Shown one piece after another: positions 1 through 7,316 of a stretch of 39,359 nucleotides of DNA. This stretch comes from JAVBPP01 sp031549535 (GTDB taxonomy: Bacteria; Bacillota; Clostridia; Oscillospirales; Acutalibacteraceae): assembly GCA_031549535.1 (NCBI GenBank), contig JAVBPP010000016.1, forward strand, positions 1 through 39,359, given 5' to 3'. Position 1 is the first letter of the stretch. Every line of letters starts with the position of its first letter. The position numbers and the translations under genes are program-made. The notes under the pieces were generated by a model, which was not told where the DNA came from, searched no databases, and worked only from the letters and a program-made list of their open reading frames with translations.

Positions 1-202
1 TCATGTCGCTCCTCAGCGTTGCACTATCCTGCGTAATGGTAAAGCCCTTTTACTATAGCTGATATCCTTTGATTTTGGAAGAGCAAAAACCCATGTTGTC
101 CTTGACACGGGGTACACTTTATTCTAATGGATATTAGTATAGAAATTTTGCGGGTCAAAATCCCATACATCCAAGCATTTTGACCCGCAAAATTAACTAC
201 TG
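1..202. other. Left-edge intergenic region
   Basis: No gene lies wholly in this stretch. On the minus strand an ATG at 2-4 is preceded by GAGGAG four bases upstream, so a gene may start here and run off the left edge; too little is present to identify it. The right part holds the long inverted repeat listed separately (144-194). A TTGACA at 111-116 on the plus strand has only a poor -10 match and would read antisense into the aldolase gene. Confidence 0.4.
144..194 (-). terminator. Hairpin downstream of the DapA-like gene
   Basis: A perfect 18-base inverted repeat (144-161 and 177-194) with a 15-base loop begins 8 bases after the stop codon of the minus-strand aldolase gene. The stem holds the GC block GCGGGTC and ends in an A/T-rich flank. 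The position fits an intrinsic terminator. The T-tract is short, so it could also be a dispersed palindromic element. Confidence 0.6.
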
Positions 203-1144
203 TTAAGTGCCGGAGTAATATAAGCCAACTCCGTTGTGTTTAATTGCTCCACGCTGGATTCTATCCCAAATAAAGTCCATTTCGGCTATCAGCAGGGGGC
301 TGGGCGGGGGGCCGTCCAAGGGGAAGAGCAGCTCGGTGTTGGCGATAACGCCGCGCTTGTGCAGCATGTATTTCAGGAAGAAACGCCAATTCAAGTTGAA
401 CAGCTCCAGATAGGGCAGCAAGCGGGTGTAATAGGCGTCAATCGCCTGATCGATTGCGCCGTCCAGATAGCGAAAAATGACATCATTGTGGATTTCGGCG
501 GCCTCGGTGCCGGTCATAAACGCGGTAACACCCAGGCGCAGCAACTGAATCATATGAAATCCGGCTGCGCCGCCGATGATTTGCATCCTGTCCCCTGCTC
601 CGGCTATCAGCGCCTGCGTTTTTTCCATAAAGCCTTCACCCTCCGCCTTGGCGTACAGGCAGCTCGGAATCTCCTCTCGCAGCTTTAAGATAAACTCCGC
701 ATCATAGCACCCGGCGCAGGCACCGGTATCCTGCACAATAATGGGCAGCGTGCAGGCGTCCGCCACGCGCCGGTAGTAGTCCGCCAATTCCGCCTTGGGC
801 ATTGACCCATGCACGGGGGAGCAGACCATCAACAAATCCGCACCCATTCGCTGGGCAAGCCGTGCGTTTTCCAGGCTGTCTGTGATGGAAAGATCCGTTG
901 TGCCGATAAAAACCGGCACGCGGCCGCCCACGCGCTCCACCACGGCGGAAATAATCTCCTCACGCTGACGGACTCCCACCTTGTGATATTCCGAAGCGCC
1001 GCCCAAATGGCCGATGGCGCAGGCCTTGTTCTCCATGCAATAATCCACAACCCGCCGCAAGCTGTGTGTATCCAAGCTGCCGTCCGGATGAATGGTTGTG
1101 GGCAAAATGGGCATCTGCCCACGGAAAATATAAGGCATGTTCAT
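203..1144 (-). CDS. Dihydrodipicolinate synthase (DapA) family aldolase
   Basis: The product is a class I aldolase of the DapA / N-acetylneuraminate lyase family, a TIM barrel that makes a Schiff base between a lysine and a 2-oxo acid. Supporting signs are the N-terminal part (MPILPTTIHPDGSLD, then a GHLGGASEYHK stretch in the place of the family's GTTGE region), the phrase PVFIGTTDLS, and LYAKAEGEG holding the probable Schiff-base lysine. I chose the ATG at 1144 because GGGGGG lies just upstream; a longer in-frame extension to 1318 has no ribosome site and reads through a promoter. At 313 residues it has normal family length. No lysine-pathway gene is nearby, so the substrate is open: sialic acid, a sugar acid or another 2-oxo acid aldol. 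It appears to be transcribed alone, with a promoter at 1170-1198 and a hairpin after the stop. Confidence 0.85.
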   Translation of the reverse strand: MNMPYIFRGQMPILPTTIHPDGSLDTHSLRRVVDYCMENKACAIGHLGGASEYHKVGVRQREEIISAVVERVGGRVPVFIGTTDLSITDSLENARLAQRMGADLLMVCSPVHGSMPKAELADYYRRVADACTLPIIVQDTGACAGCYDAEFILKLREEIPSCLYAKAEGEGFMEKTQALIAGAGDRMQIIGGAAGFHMIQLLRLGVTAFMTGTEAAEIHNDVIFRYLDGAIDQAIDAYYTRLLPYLELFNLNWRFFLKYMLHKRGVIANTELLFPLDGPPPSPLLIAEMDFIWDRIQRGAIKHNGVGLYYSGT

Positions 1145-1169
1145 AATGAGCCCCCCTTTTTTTGACCAT

Positions 1170-1198
1170 ATCATACCATGGCCTTTGAGAAAGGGCAA
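1170..1198 (-). promoter_or_regulatory. Promoter of the DapA-like gene
   Basis: On the minus strand TTGCCC (1193-1198) is followed after exactly 17 bases by TATGAT (1170-1175), about 26 bases ahead of the chosen start codon. This is a good sigma-A type match and supports the start at 1144. Confidence 0.65.
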
Positions 1199-1293
1199 GT
1201 AATACCAATATCCAAAGAAAGCGTAGATAAAAAATCTGTGAAAAAGACCGCAAAGATATCGAGATTTTTGCTTGGAGTTAGTATTACCACTTG
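1196..1293. repeat. Imperfect inverted repeat of the ATACCAAT type
   Basis: The left end reads CAAGTAATACCAATATCC and the right end, reverse complemented, reads CAAGTGGTAATACTAACTCC. The two arms are about 22 bases with a few mismatches and enclose about 55 bases. The ATACCAAT core also ends the larger palindrome at 13544-13646, so this may be a small or decayed relative of that element. It lies immediately upstream of the aldolase promoter. Confidence 0.4.
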
Positions 1294-1403
1294 TAATTGC
1301 GCTCCGGAAGATATCCATGAGTGGATATCCTCTCTTCGTGTATGCTTTAATTTCGTGGGAAGTTAGGCTCCAAGAGGTGGGAAATAGTTAACAACAAAGT
1401 TCC

Positions 1404-1432
1404 TTGCAAAGAATCGAAGGTTGTTATATCAT
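1404..1432 (+). promoter_or_regulatory. Promoter of the small frame and methyltransferase
   Basis: TTGCAA (1404-1409) and TATCAT (1427-1432) are separated by 17 bases. The next strong ribosome site is AAGGAGAG at about 1448-1455, serving the small reading frame that starts at 1465. Confidence 0.55.
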
Positions 1433-1464
1433 ATATTCAAAAGACATAAGGAGAGAATTCGAAA

Positions 1465-1551
1465 ATGGATTGTACTGACTATTTATATCATTACACAACT
1501 ATACACATCCTTGCACTAATTGTTGTGGGTGAGGGGAGCTGCAGGAGATGA
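1465..1551 (+). CDS. 28-residue frame, DUF2971-like N-terminal remnant or leader peptide
   Basis: An ATG at 1465 lies 9 bases after a near-perfect AAGGAGAG site and opens a 28-residue frame that ends in TGA at 1549-1551. The stop overlaps the methyltransferase start (ATGA), so the two are probably translationally coupled. The peptide contains LYHYTTIHILALIV, which resembles the typical start of DUF2971 proteins (LYHYTS..LALIL). It may therefore be the broken front of such a gene that now serves as a translation leader. I cannot tell whether the peptide itself has a role. Confidence 0.45.
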   Translation: MDCTDYLYHYTTIHILALIVVGEGSCRR

Positions 1552-2384
1552 AGAATCTGGACAATTATGAGCAGGTATCTTCCCAAATAGAATACGCAGC
1601 AAAACGGTTTCTCTTTCTGAAAGAGCACTGGAGATGGAAAACCTTACCAAGGAAGAAACGCCAGCAAAAACTAAAAGCGCTGCTATGTGCGCCGCTTGCT
1701 GATTTTTCAATCGTCTATACCTTATATTTTCGCTGGAAATGGGTTGACATTTTTCAGAAGGTAATGCTACCGACCAATGCTACAGTCTTAGAAATTGGAG
1801 CTGGTGCTTCCGATATGATCCCGAAAGCGCTCTATCAATATAGCAACGTCGCCTCATATATTACAGTGAATATGAATCAAGCGCTGGCAAAGCAACAGCT
1901 GCGTAAAACTAGGGCAATGAAACACAATATACAGATTATTGCGGATGACGCAAATAACATTCAACAGCATCTACATGGAAAACAAGTGGATTGTTTGGTG
2001 TTTGAACACAGCTGCAATGACATTTTACAGACTTTTTTAGCTGAACAATATGGCATTGACACAACAAACAGTGAGTGGTTTTCTATCTTGCCGGATATGA
2101 TTAGACTCATAAACGAACAGTACGAAAGTGGTACTTTTGAACAATCGCTGAAAGAACTGTTTATGCATCTATTGAACGCTTGCCTCTGCGTATTAAAACC
2201 CGGTGGTCTGCTTGTCATTTCACATTACATGTTTCAGATGGATTTAGATTGGGGTTATAATCCCTCGCTGTGGGAAGATATGTTGCTCCTGATAAAGCCA
2301 TGGCTTCTGCAAGTGACGGAATTAGCAGAAGAACAGGTTAGTGGCCTTGACCCACAATGGTGGCTTGTCATGAGGAAAGTTTAG
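1548..2384 (+). CDS. Class I SAM-dependent methyltransferase
   Basis: A 278-residue protein with a Rossmann-type methyltransferase core. Motif I is VLEIGAGASD at about residues 79-88, an acidic IIADDANN follows, and the post-motif region LKPGGLLVISHYMF near residue 220 is typical of small-molecule methyltransferases. The first 75 residues are rich in basic and aromatic residues and are not a recognised domain. Translation is probably coupled to the 28-residue frame that overlaps its start by ATGA. The gene is clearly AT-richer than its neighbours and stands alone on the plus strand between minus-strand operons, which suggests horizontal arrival. The methyl acceptor is unknown. Confidence 0.75.
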   Translation: MKNLDNYEQVSSQIEYAAKRFLFLKEHWRWKTLPRKKRQQKLKALLCAPLADFSIVYTLYFRWKWVDIFQKVMLPTNATVLEIGAGASDMIPKALYQYSNVASYITVNMNQALAKQQLRKTRAMKHNIQIIADDANNIQQHLHGKQVDCLVFEHSCNDILQTFLAEQYGIDTTNSEWFSILPDMIRLINEQYESGTFEQSLKELFMHLLNACLCVLKPGGLLVISHYMFQMDLDWGYNPSLWEDMLLLIKPWLLQVTELAEEQVSGLDPQWWLVMRKV

Positions 2385-2430
2385 GGCAACAATTCGGATG
2401 CCGTAACAAATGTTGCATACCAACAAAACA

Positions 2431-2454
2431 GGAGGGCAGATGAGCCTGCCCTCC
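2431..2454 (-). terminator. Terminator of the split-transketolase operon
   Basis: GGAGGGCAG (2431-2439) pairs perfectly with CTGCCCTCC (2446-2454) around a six-base loop. Read on the minus strand, the stem is followed by TGTTTTGTT. It lies about 24 bases after the stop codon of the last operon gene. It could also stop plus-strand transcripts from the methyltransferase. Confidence 0.75.
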
Positions 2455-2477
2455 CGTAGCGAACCTGATACTAATTT

Positions 2478-3284
2478 TTATTGCACAAATGTCCCCACCG
2501 TCAGCAAAAATTCGCCGAGCTGGGCACCGAATTCCGGAGCGCCGTCCATAATCAATCTGCCCGCTTTTGTTGCCTCTAACATGTCGTCTATGGACATCAA
2601 AATGCCCAGGGCGCTGTCAAAGCTGTCGAAGCGCAGGGTGAAAAACGGCATGGCTCGGGTATATTCCCCTCTGCCCGCGCGGGATTTGCCCGCCTTGATG
2701 CGGATATAGGAGGCAACCTCCGGGTGGCCGTTAACGGCCAGGGCGTAAACACGATCCGGGCTTTTACTCGTCCAGTCATGAATTGCCTCATGCCCGAGCT
2801 TGTTGAGTTGGCTGATGCCCGCGGGCAGCAGGTAGAAGTAACACTTCACCAACAGCGCCTTTGTGGCCGCGTCCTCCGGCGGAGCCTTTGCCGTGAGCAG
2901 GGAGGACATTTTTAACAGCAGCATCATAAAGGAGGCGAACACGCCGGTTTTTTTCAAGATGCCGTGAATTTTCGGCAGGGTGGATGCATTCATCTGCCCC
3001 TTAAAAAAGGCGTTCATGGCTTCGATGCTTTTAAACTCCAGCTCAATATGCGGGTCTTTGGTGGTGCGGTCATTGTGCACCAGCCACTCGCCGGAATTGA
3101 CGACGAAATGCGTTGCCACCTTGCCGCCCGGCGCTTCCGGATTTTTTGCGCTGATTTGAATCACCGCATGGGCATTGGCAAAGCGTTTGGCAAGCTTCGG
3201 GTCGTCTGTTGCGATCACCTTCAGCAGGGGTAAAATCGCATTCAGGAACAGTTTATTGGTAAAAAGCTCGTTCTGCGATGGCAT
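2478..3284 (-). CDS. SCP2-like (sterol-carrier-type fold) protein B
   Basis: A 268-residue protein without signal peptide or obvious membrane anchor; a hydrophobic segment (FMMLLLKMSSLL) lies mid-protein. It seems to contain two repeats of an SCP2-like fold, visible as a pattern of 'FKSIEAMNAFFKGQMNASTL' near residue 90 and 'FDSFDSALGILMSIDDML' near residue 220. SCP2 domains bind lipids or other hydrophobic molecules, so a carrier or acceptor role is possible. It starts 14 bases after the transketolase C-terminal subunit, has a strong GGGAGGGGA site, and is the last gene of the operon. A related protein opens the same operon, so the two may form a pair. The fold assignment is by eye and moderate. 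Confidence 0.55.
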   Translation of the reverse strand: MPSQNELFTNKLFLNAILPLLKVIATDDPKLAKRFANAHAVIQISAKNPEAPGGKVATHFVVNSGEWLVHNDRTTKDPHIELEFKSIEAMNAFFKGQMNASTLPKIHGILKKTGVFASFMMLLLKMSSLLTAKAPPEDAATKALLVKCYFYLLPAGISQLNKLGHEAIHDWTSKSPDRVYALAVNGHPEVASYIRIKAGKSRAGRGEYTRAMPFFTLRFDSFDSALGILMSIDDMLEATKAGRLIMDGAPEFGAQLGEFLLTVGTFVQ

Positions 3285-3298
3285 AGTATCCCCTCCCG

Positions 3299-4309
3299 TT
3301 ACACATCGTCCGTCCAGTTGTCGTCTTCCTCAAAGTCCTTGCCCATGACCTCGCGCACGGCGGCAATGATGCCGTTGGAATCAATACCCGCGATGGACAT
3401 GATATCCTCGTGCAGGCCGATGGGGGCGAATTCATCCTGGAAGCCAAGCTTCTGGAAGGCGCAGCCCTTGCCGGCTTCCGCCATGACATTCGCAACCGCG
3501 CTGCCCAAGCCGCCGATGACGGAGTGATCCTCCACGGTGACGATGCGGCGGGTATCCATAATCGCCTTCAGGATGGCTTCCTTATCCAGCGGCTTGATGG
3601 TGTGCATATTGAGCACGCGTACCTTCAAACCGTCTGCATTGTCTAAGAATTGCGCGGCGGTCAGCGCCTGATAGGCGCAGGAGCCGCAGGCAATCACCGT
3701 GATGTCCGTGCCCGCGTGCAGCTCAACCGCCTTGCCCAGCTGGAAGCCGTATTCCGTAGAATCATACAGCACATGGTCAAAGCCGCGGTTGATGCGGATA
3801 TAGAACGGGCCGGGGGTTTCGTAGGCCGTGCGCACGGCGTTGACCGTCTCCATGCTGTCCGCCGGGACAATGACAGTAAGATTCGGCAGGGAACTCACCA
3901 GCGCAAGGTCACAGATGGCGTGGTGGGTGGAACCCGCCTGGCCGAAAGAGGTGCCCGCGTGGGTGGCAATCACCTTGGCGTTGACATTTTGATAGCAAAT
4001 ATCCGTATGCAGCTGGTCCGCAACACGCATGCTCGCAAACTGGGAGAAGGTGGAGAGGAACGGAACCAGCCCCGCCTTTGCCATGCCCGCGGCGATGCCG
4101 AACATGTTCTGCTCCGCGATGCCGACGTTAAAAAAGCGGTCGGGGAATTTTTTCATGAAGTCGCCGATTTTGGTGGACTTTGCAAGGTCTGCTGTGATGG
4201 CAACAACCTCGGGATGCTCTGTGCCGAGCTCAACAAGCGCTTTGCCGTAATATTCCGCAGTGGATAAGGCGGTGGAATCTACCGCCGTATAGGTTAATCC
4301 GCTAGCCAT
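3299..4309 (-). CDS. Transketolase, C-terminal subunit
   Basis: A 336-residue protein matching the pyrimidine-binding and C-terminal domains of transketolase, with the catalytic motif GIAEQN at residues 63-68 (Glu66 activates thiamine diphosphate). The stretch AGTSFGQAGSTHHAICDLA and the C-terminal VRVLNMHTIKPLD region are standard for this half. I chose the ATG at 4309, seven bases after AAAGGAGGAAGG; the longer open frame overlaps the N-terminal subunit without a better site. The start follows the N-terminal subunit stop by 16 bases, so the two halves form one heteromeric enzyme. Split transketolases occur in central metabolism and in special pathways such as sulfosugar, apulose or aminoshikimate routes. 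The aminotransferase in the same operon points to a special pathway. Confidence 0.9.
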   Translation of the reverse strand: MASGLTYTAVDSTALSTAEYYGKALVELGTEHPEVVAITADLAKSTKIGDFMKKFPDRFFNVGIAEQNMFGIAAGMAKAGLVPFLSTFSQFASMRVADQLHTDICYQNVNAKVIATHAGTSFGQAGSTHHAICDLALVSSLPNLTVIVPADSMETVNAVRTAYETPGPFYIRINRGFDHVLYDSTEYGFQLGKAVELHAGTDITVIACGSCAYQALTAAQFLDNADGLKVRVLNMHTIKPLDKEAILKAIMDTRRIVTVEDHSVIGGLGSAVANVMAEAGKGCAFQKLGFQDEFAPIGLHEDIMSIAGIDSNGIIAAVREVMGKDFEEDDNWTDDV

Positions 4310-4325
4310 ATTGTTCCTTCCTCCT

Positions 4326-5192
4326 TTATCCTTCCTTATTGACACGCGCCTTGCGCGCTTCGTAATAGCGGTTCAGGCTCTCTGTGGCGCGGTTGTAGGC
4401 GTCGTCATCCAAGGAGCCGTAATGCCAAACGTAATCGTCCTCCATGTAGTCGATGCCGCAGGCCTTGATGGTGTTGGCAACAATCATCACGGGCGCTTCT
4501 TTGTAGGAATGCGCAAAGTCAATCGCCTCACACAGCTCCTTGAAGTTGTGGCCGTCAATTTCCAGCGTCTTCATACCGAAGGCGGTGAATTTATCCGCCA
4601 GCGGCTCTAAGCGCATGATGTCCTCGGTGCGCCCGTCAATCATGCAGCGGTTGCGGTCCACAAAGCAGACTAAGTTGGTGGTGTTGTAATGCGCGGCGGA
4701 CATGGCAGCCTCCCAGTTGGAGCCCTCACCCAGCTCGCCGTCCCCTGTGACGCAGTAGGTGTAATAGCTTTTCCCCAGCACACGCGCAGCCAGGGCTGTG
4801 CCTACGGCAATCGAAAGGCCGTGGCCGAGGGAGCCGGTGGAGGCATCTACGCCGACTACCTTGTTCGCATCCAGATGAATGCCCATTTTGGAATTAGTGT
4901 GGTTAAAGGTTTTCAGCTGTTCTGCGTCGTTCCAGCCCTGGTCAACCAAAAGCGGCGCATAGGCGATGCCCGCATGACCTTTGCTGAGAATAAAGCGGTC
5001 GCGGTCCTCCCAAGTGGGGTCGTCTTTTTTCAGGTTCATGTATTTGTAATACAATACAACCATAATGTCCATCGCACTCAAGCCGCCGCCGATGTGGCCG
5101 CTGCCGGCAAAGTGGGTGGTGTCCAGGGTTGCCCGGCGCAATTGGTGCGCCTTTTCCTCCAGGGAAAGCCATTCTTGCTTTGTCAGTGGCAT
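4326..5192 (-). CDS. Transketolase, N-terminal subunit
   Basis: A 288-residue protein matching the diphosphate-binding domain of transketolase. It has SGH at 31-33, KGHA at 71-74, TGSLGHGL at 119-126, and the thiamine diphosphate/metal motif GDGELGEG starting at 150, ending in DRNRCMIDG at 179-187. The ATG at 5192 follows TTGGAGGAAGGAA. The enzyme pair moves a two-carbon ketol unit between a ketose and an aldehyde acceptor. It lies 22 bases after the aminotransferase stop codon. No other pentose-phosphate gene is near, so this may not be the housekeeping transketolase. Confidence 0.9.
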   Translation of the reverse strand: MPLTKQEWLSLEEKAHQLRRATLDTTHFAGSGHIGGGLSAMDIMVVLYYKYMNLKKDDPTWEDRDRFILSKGHAGIAYAPLLVDQGWNDAEQLKTFNHTNSKMGIHLDANKVVGVDASTGSLGHGLSIAVGTALAARVLGKSYYTYCVTGDGELGEGSNWEAAMSAAHYNTTNLVCFVDRNRCMIDGRTEDIMRLEPLADKFTAFGMKTLEIDGHNFKELCEAIDFAHSYKEAPVMIVANTIKACGIDYMEDDYVWHYGSLDDDAYNRATESLNRYYEARKARVNKEG

Positions 5193-5214
5193 GTGTTCCT
5201 TCCTCCAATCTCTT

Positions 5215-6477
5215 TTAAAAAAGTTCCGGGTGATTGTTGCGCAGCACACGGAACGCCTCTTCCGCAACGTCAACGGTATAGCGAATATCCTCGTCTGTCA
5301 AGGATGCATTGATAAAGTGGTTGTGGTGGTTGGTGAAAAATATGCCGCGCTTGACACATTCGGCCACCCACTCCTGATGAATCATCAGGCTGTTGTCAGC
5401 GTCAATACGCAGGTAGAACAGCGCGGGCTCGCCCGAGGCGATTAGATGGAAGCCGTTGTTTTCCCCCGCCGCCTTCAGGCCGTTGATGAGGGCAAGACCC
5501 TTTTCGCGCATCATCGTGGGCAAATCCAGGGCCTTCATTTTGTTGATGCAGGCAATGCCCGCCGCAAACGGCACGGCGCTGAGCCAATAGCTGCCGGTGT
5601 AGGTCAGGCCGCTGACCACGCTTTTGAGCTCCTCCTTACCGCACAGGGCGGAAACGTTCCAGCCGTTGGCGAGGGCTTTACAGAAGCAAATCAAATCCGC
5701 CTCAAAGCCGTAAAAATGGTCGCTGCCGGCCAAATCCAGGCGGAACCCGCAGCGCACATCATCAATGATGAGCACAATGCCCTTTTGTGTGCACAGCTCC
5801 CGCACCTGCTGCCAATAGCCCGGCTCCGGCAACACGTTATCCAAAAAGTTGCCGTGCATATACGGGGTTGCGATAAAGGCCGCAACCTCGCCTTCGTTTT
5901 CCTCCAGCGTTTGCTTGAGCGCGTCGATGTTGTTCCAATCCACATAGAGGTTGTTCGCCACATCCTCCTCCAACACGCCGGGGTAATCCAGCTTCTGTGT
6001 CCAGGGGGCAACGCCGTGGTAAAAGCCGTTGACAAACACAATCTTCTTGCGGTGCGTGGCGGCGCGGGCGGTCATGATAGCAAGGGTCGTGGTGTCCCCG
6101 CCGTTTTTGGCAAAAAATGCCCAGTCCGCGCAGGCAACCGTATCCGTCAGCAGCTCCGCGAATTCAATCATTTTATAGGAGGGTGCGGTGACGCAGTTTT
6201 CCAGTTTCAGCTGTTCCAGCGCGGCGGCGTCCACCTCCGGGTCGCAGTAACCCAGCACATTGGGGCCGTAGCCGCACATATAGTCGATAAAACGGTTGCC
6301 GTCCACATCCCAAAAATAGCTGCCCTTGGCCTCCTTGCTGAACAGGGGGAAGGCAGAAACCGGAATATAACAGCCCTCAGCGGGCCCCTGGTGGCCGTAA
6401 ATGCCCGAGGGGATGACCTTTGCCGCACGCTGGAAGAGCTTGGTGCTCTGCGGATATTGATAGGTTTCAAAGCTCAT
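5215..6477 (-). CDS. Class III PLP-dependent aminotransferase (glutamate-1-semialdehyde aminomutase-like)
   Basis: A 420-residue fold-type I enzyme of the class III (omega) aminotransferase family. The PLP-lysine is Lys267 in FCKALANGW, the pyridine-binding aspartate lies in IIDDVRCGFR (238-246), and the phosphate-binding loop reads KNGGDTT (124-130) rather than the common NSGTEA. Other family phrases are GFYHG at 151-155 and YTGSYWLS. This family moves amino groups to and from terminal aldehydes or ketones, or shifts them within a molecule. No haem genes are nearby, so a true HemL role is unlikely. Its position 18 bases after the first SCP2-like gene and just before the transketolase subunits suggests that the aldehyde or ketose made by one enzyme is used by the other. 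The start at 6477 has GAAAGGAAGG upstream. Confidence 0.88.
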   Translation of the reverse strand: MSFETYQYPQSTKLFQRAAKVIPSGIYGHQGPAEGCYIPVSAFPLFSKEAKGSYFWDVDGNRFIDYMCGYGPNVLGYCDPEVDAAALEQLKLENCVTAPSYKMIEFAELLTDTVACADWAFFAKNGGDTTTLAIMTARAATHRKKIVFVNGFYHGVAPWTQKLDYPGVLEEDVANNLYVDWNNIDALKQTLEENEGEVAAFIATPYMHGNFLDNVLPEPGYWQQVRELCTQKGIVLIIDDVRCGFRLDLAGSDHFYGFEADLICFCKALANGWNVSALCGKEELKSVVSGLTYTGSYWLSAVPFAAGIACINKMKALDLPTMMREKGLALINGLKAAGENNGFHLIASGEPALFYLRIDADNSLMIHQEWVAECVKRGIFFTNHHNHFINASLTDEDIRYTVDVAEEAFRVLRNNHPELF

Positions 6478-6495
6478 AACTACTACCTTCCTTTC

Positions 6496-7254
6496 TTAAG
6501 CGAGGTAAAGCGCAACTCTGTCGAGCAGCCTGTTGAGGTTGTCGAGCATGGAAATCATGCCCTTCATTTCAATCGTGCCCTCGCCGATGCAGCTCAGGGC
6601 GTTGATTTTTCCGTCAAACAGGGCGCGCGCCAGCTCCGTTGAAGCAAAGCACATGCTCGCGCGCGGTGCCATGCAGGGGCGCTTGTAGGTCAGCATGCGG
6701 TGCTCCTTGACGCGAATGGTCGCCGCCGGGCCGTTTTGGATGGCAAAGCTGATTTCGCCGTCCAGCATATGGTCGGCAGAAAAAATACCGACCTTGTCGT
6801 TGTTCCCAATCTGTGAGAGGGCGACGGAGATGGTGTAGAACATCAGCGTGGTGCTGATTTCAAAGAAAATGGGATCCTCTAAGTCCTCCGGCTGCGGGCG
6901 CATATAGCGGCTGAGCATATCCGTCAAAGGTGTAAACTGCTTGAGCAAAAAGCCCAGATGCTGAAAGCCCTTCGTTGGGATGGGCGTTGTTGTGCCGTCA
7001 ATCAAGCCGTTAAATTTTTCACAGGAAGAAAACGGCAGCTTTACATCGCACTTCCCGACGCCCTGCTCCATGCGGCACCTCCCGTTTTTGAAGGTGATGG
7101 TAGCGTTTGGCCCGTTTTTCACATCAAAACCAATGGAAACGGGCTTTTTGGTTTTCACCAGCTCCCTGGCCTGCGGCACGAGCTCACAAAGGTTTTCCAG
7201 CGTGCCCAAAACTGCATACAAATTGATATACGCCAATGTTTTTTGATCTGTCAA
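6496..7254 (-). CDS. SCP2-like (sterol-carrier-type fold) protein A
   Basis: A 252-residue protein that opens the operon. The start is a TTG at 7254, placed eight bases after GGGGAGG; the nearby ATG is out of frame. Like protein B it shows two SCP2-like halves: 'ATITFKNGRCRMEQG..DVKLPFSS' near residues 50-80 and 'AATIRVKEHRML..SMCFASTELARALFDGKI' near 180-220, each followed by glycine-rich turns. The family's known property is binding of hydrophobic ligands. No signal peptide is visible, so it is probably cytoplasmic. Proteins A and B are related in design but differ strongly in sequence, which suggests an old duplication with separate roles. Confidence 0.55.
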   Translation of the reverse strand: MTDQKTLAYINLYAVLGTLENLCELVPQARELVKTKKPVSIGFDVKNGPNATITFKNGRCRMEQGVGKCDVKLPFSSCEKFNGLIDGTTTPIPTKGFQHLGFLLKQFTPLTDMLSRYMRPQPEDLEDPIFFEISTTLMFYTISVALSQIGNNDKVGIFSADHMLDGEISFAIQNGPAATIRVKEHRMLTYKRPCMAPRASMCFASTELARALFDGKINALSCIGEGTIEMKGMISMLDNLNRLLDRVALYLA

Positions 7255-7287
7255 GCTGCATTCCTCCCCAATATTTTTTCATGTTAT

Positions 7288-7316
7288 AGTGTACCAAGCT
7301 TTCGATAGCCTGTCAA
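7288..7316 (-). promoter_or_regulatory. Promoter of the split-transketolase operon
   Basis: On the minus strand a consensus TTGACA (7311-7316) and TACACT (7288-7293) are 17 bases apart, 34 bases ahead of the first start codon. The -35 box overlaps the stop codon of ribF, so the operon can be expressed independently of ribF. Confidence 0.75.

Larger units (their letters stand above)
1145..1464. other. Divergent intergenic region
   Basis: The region separates the minus-strand aldolase from the plus-strand small frame and methyltransferase. It holds one promoter for each side, an imperfect inverted repeat at about 1196-1293, and a short palindrome around 1310-1327 (GATATCC, six bases, GGATATC) that could be an operator. 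I see no gene here. Confidence 0.5.

Noticed and set aside
111..139. TTGACA on the plus strand near the left edge as a promoter
   Set aside because: The -10 match (TAATGG at 17 bases) is poor, and transcription would run into the hairpin and antisense to the aldolase gene.
5215..6477. Calling the aminotransferase hemL
   Set aside because: It has the class III fold of glutamate-1-semialdehyde aminomutase, but no haem genes are near and it is fixed in an operon with transketolase subunits.
5446..6642. A long plus-strand open frame opposite the aminotransferase gene
   Set aside because: It is antisense to a gene with clear PLP-enzyme motifs, shows no family likeness, and arises from GC-rich codon bias. 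The same holds for other long antisense frames opposite typA (9659-11122) and glgB (32030-33655).
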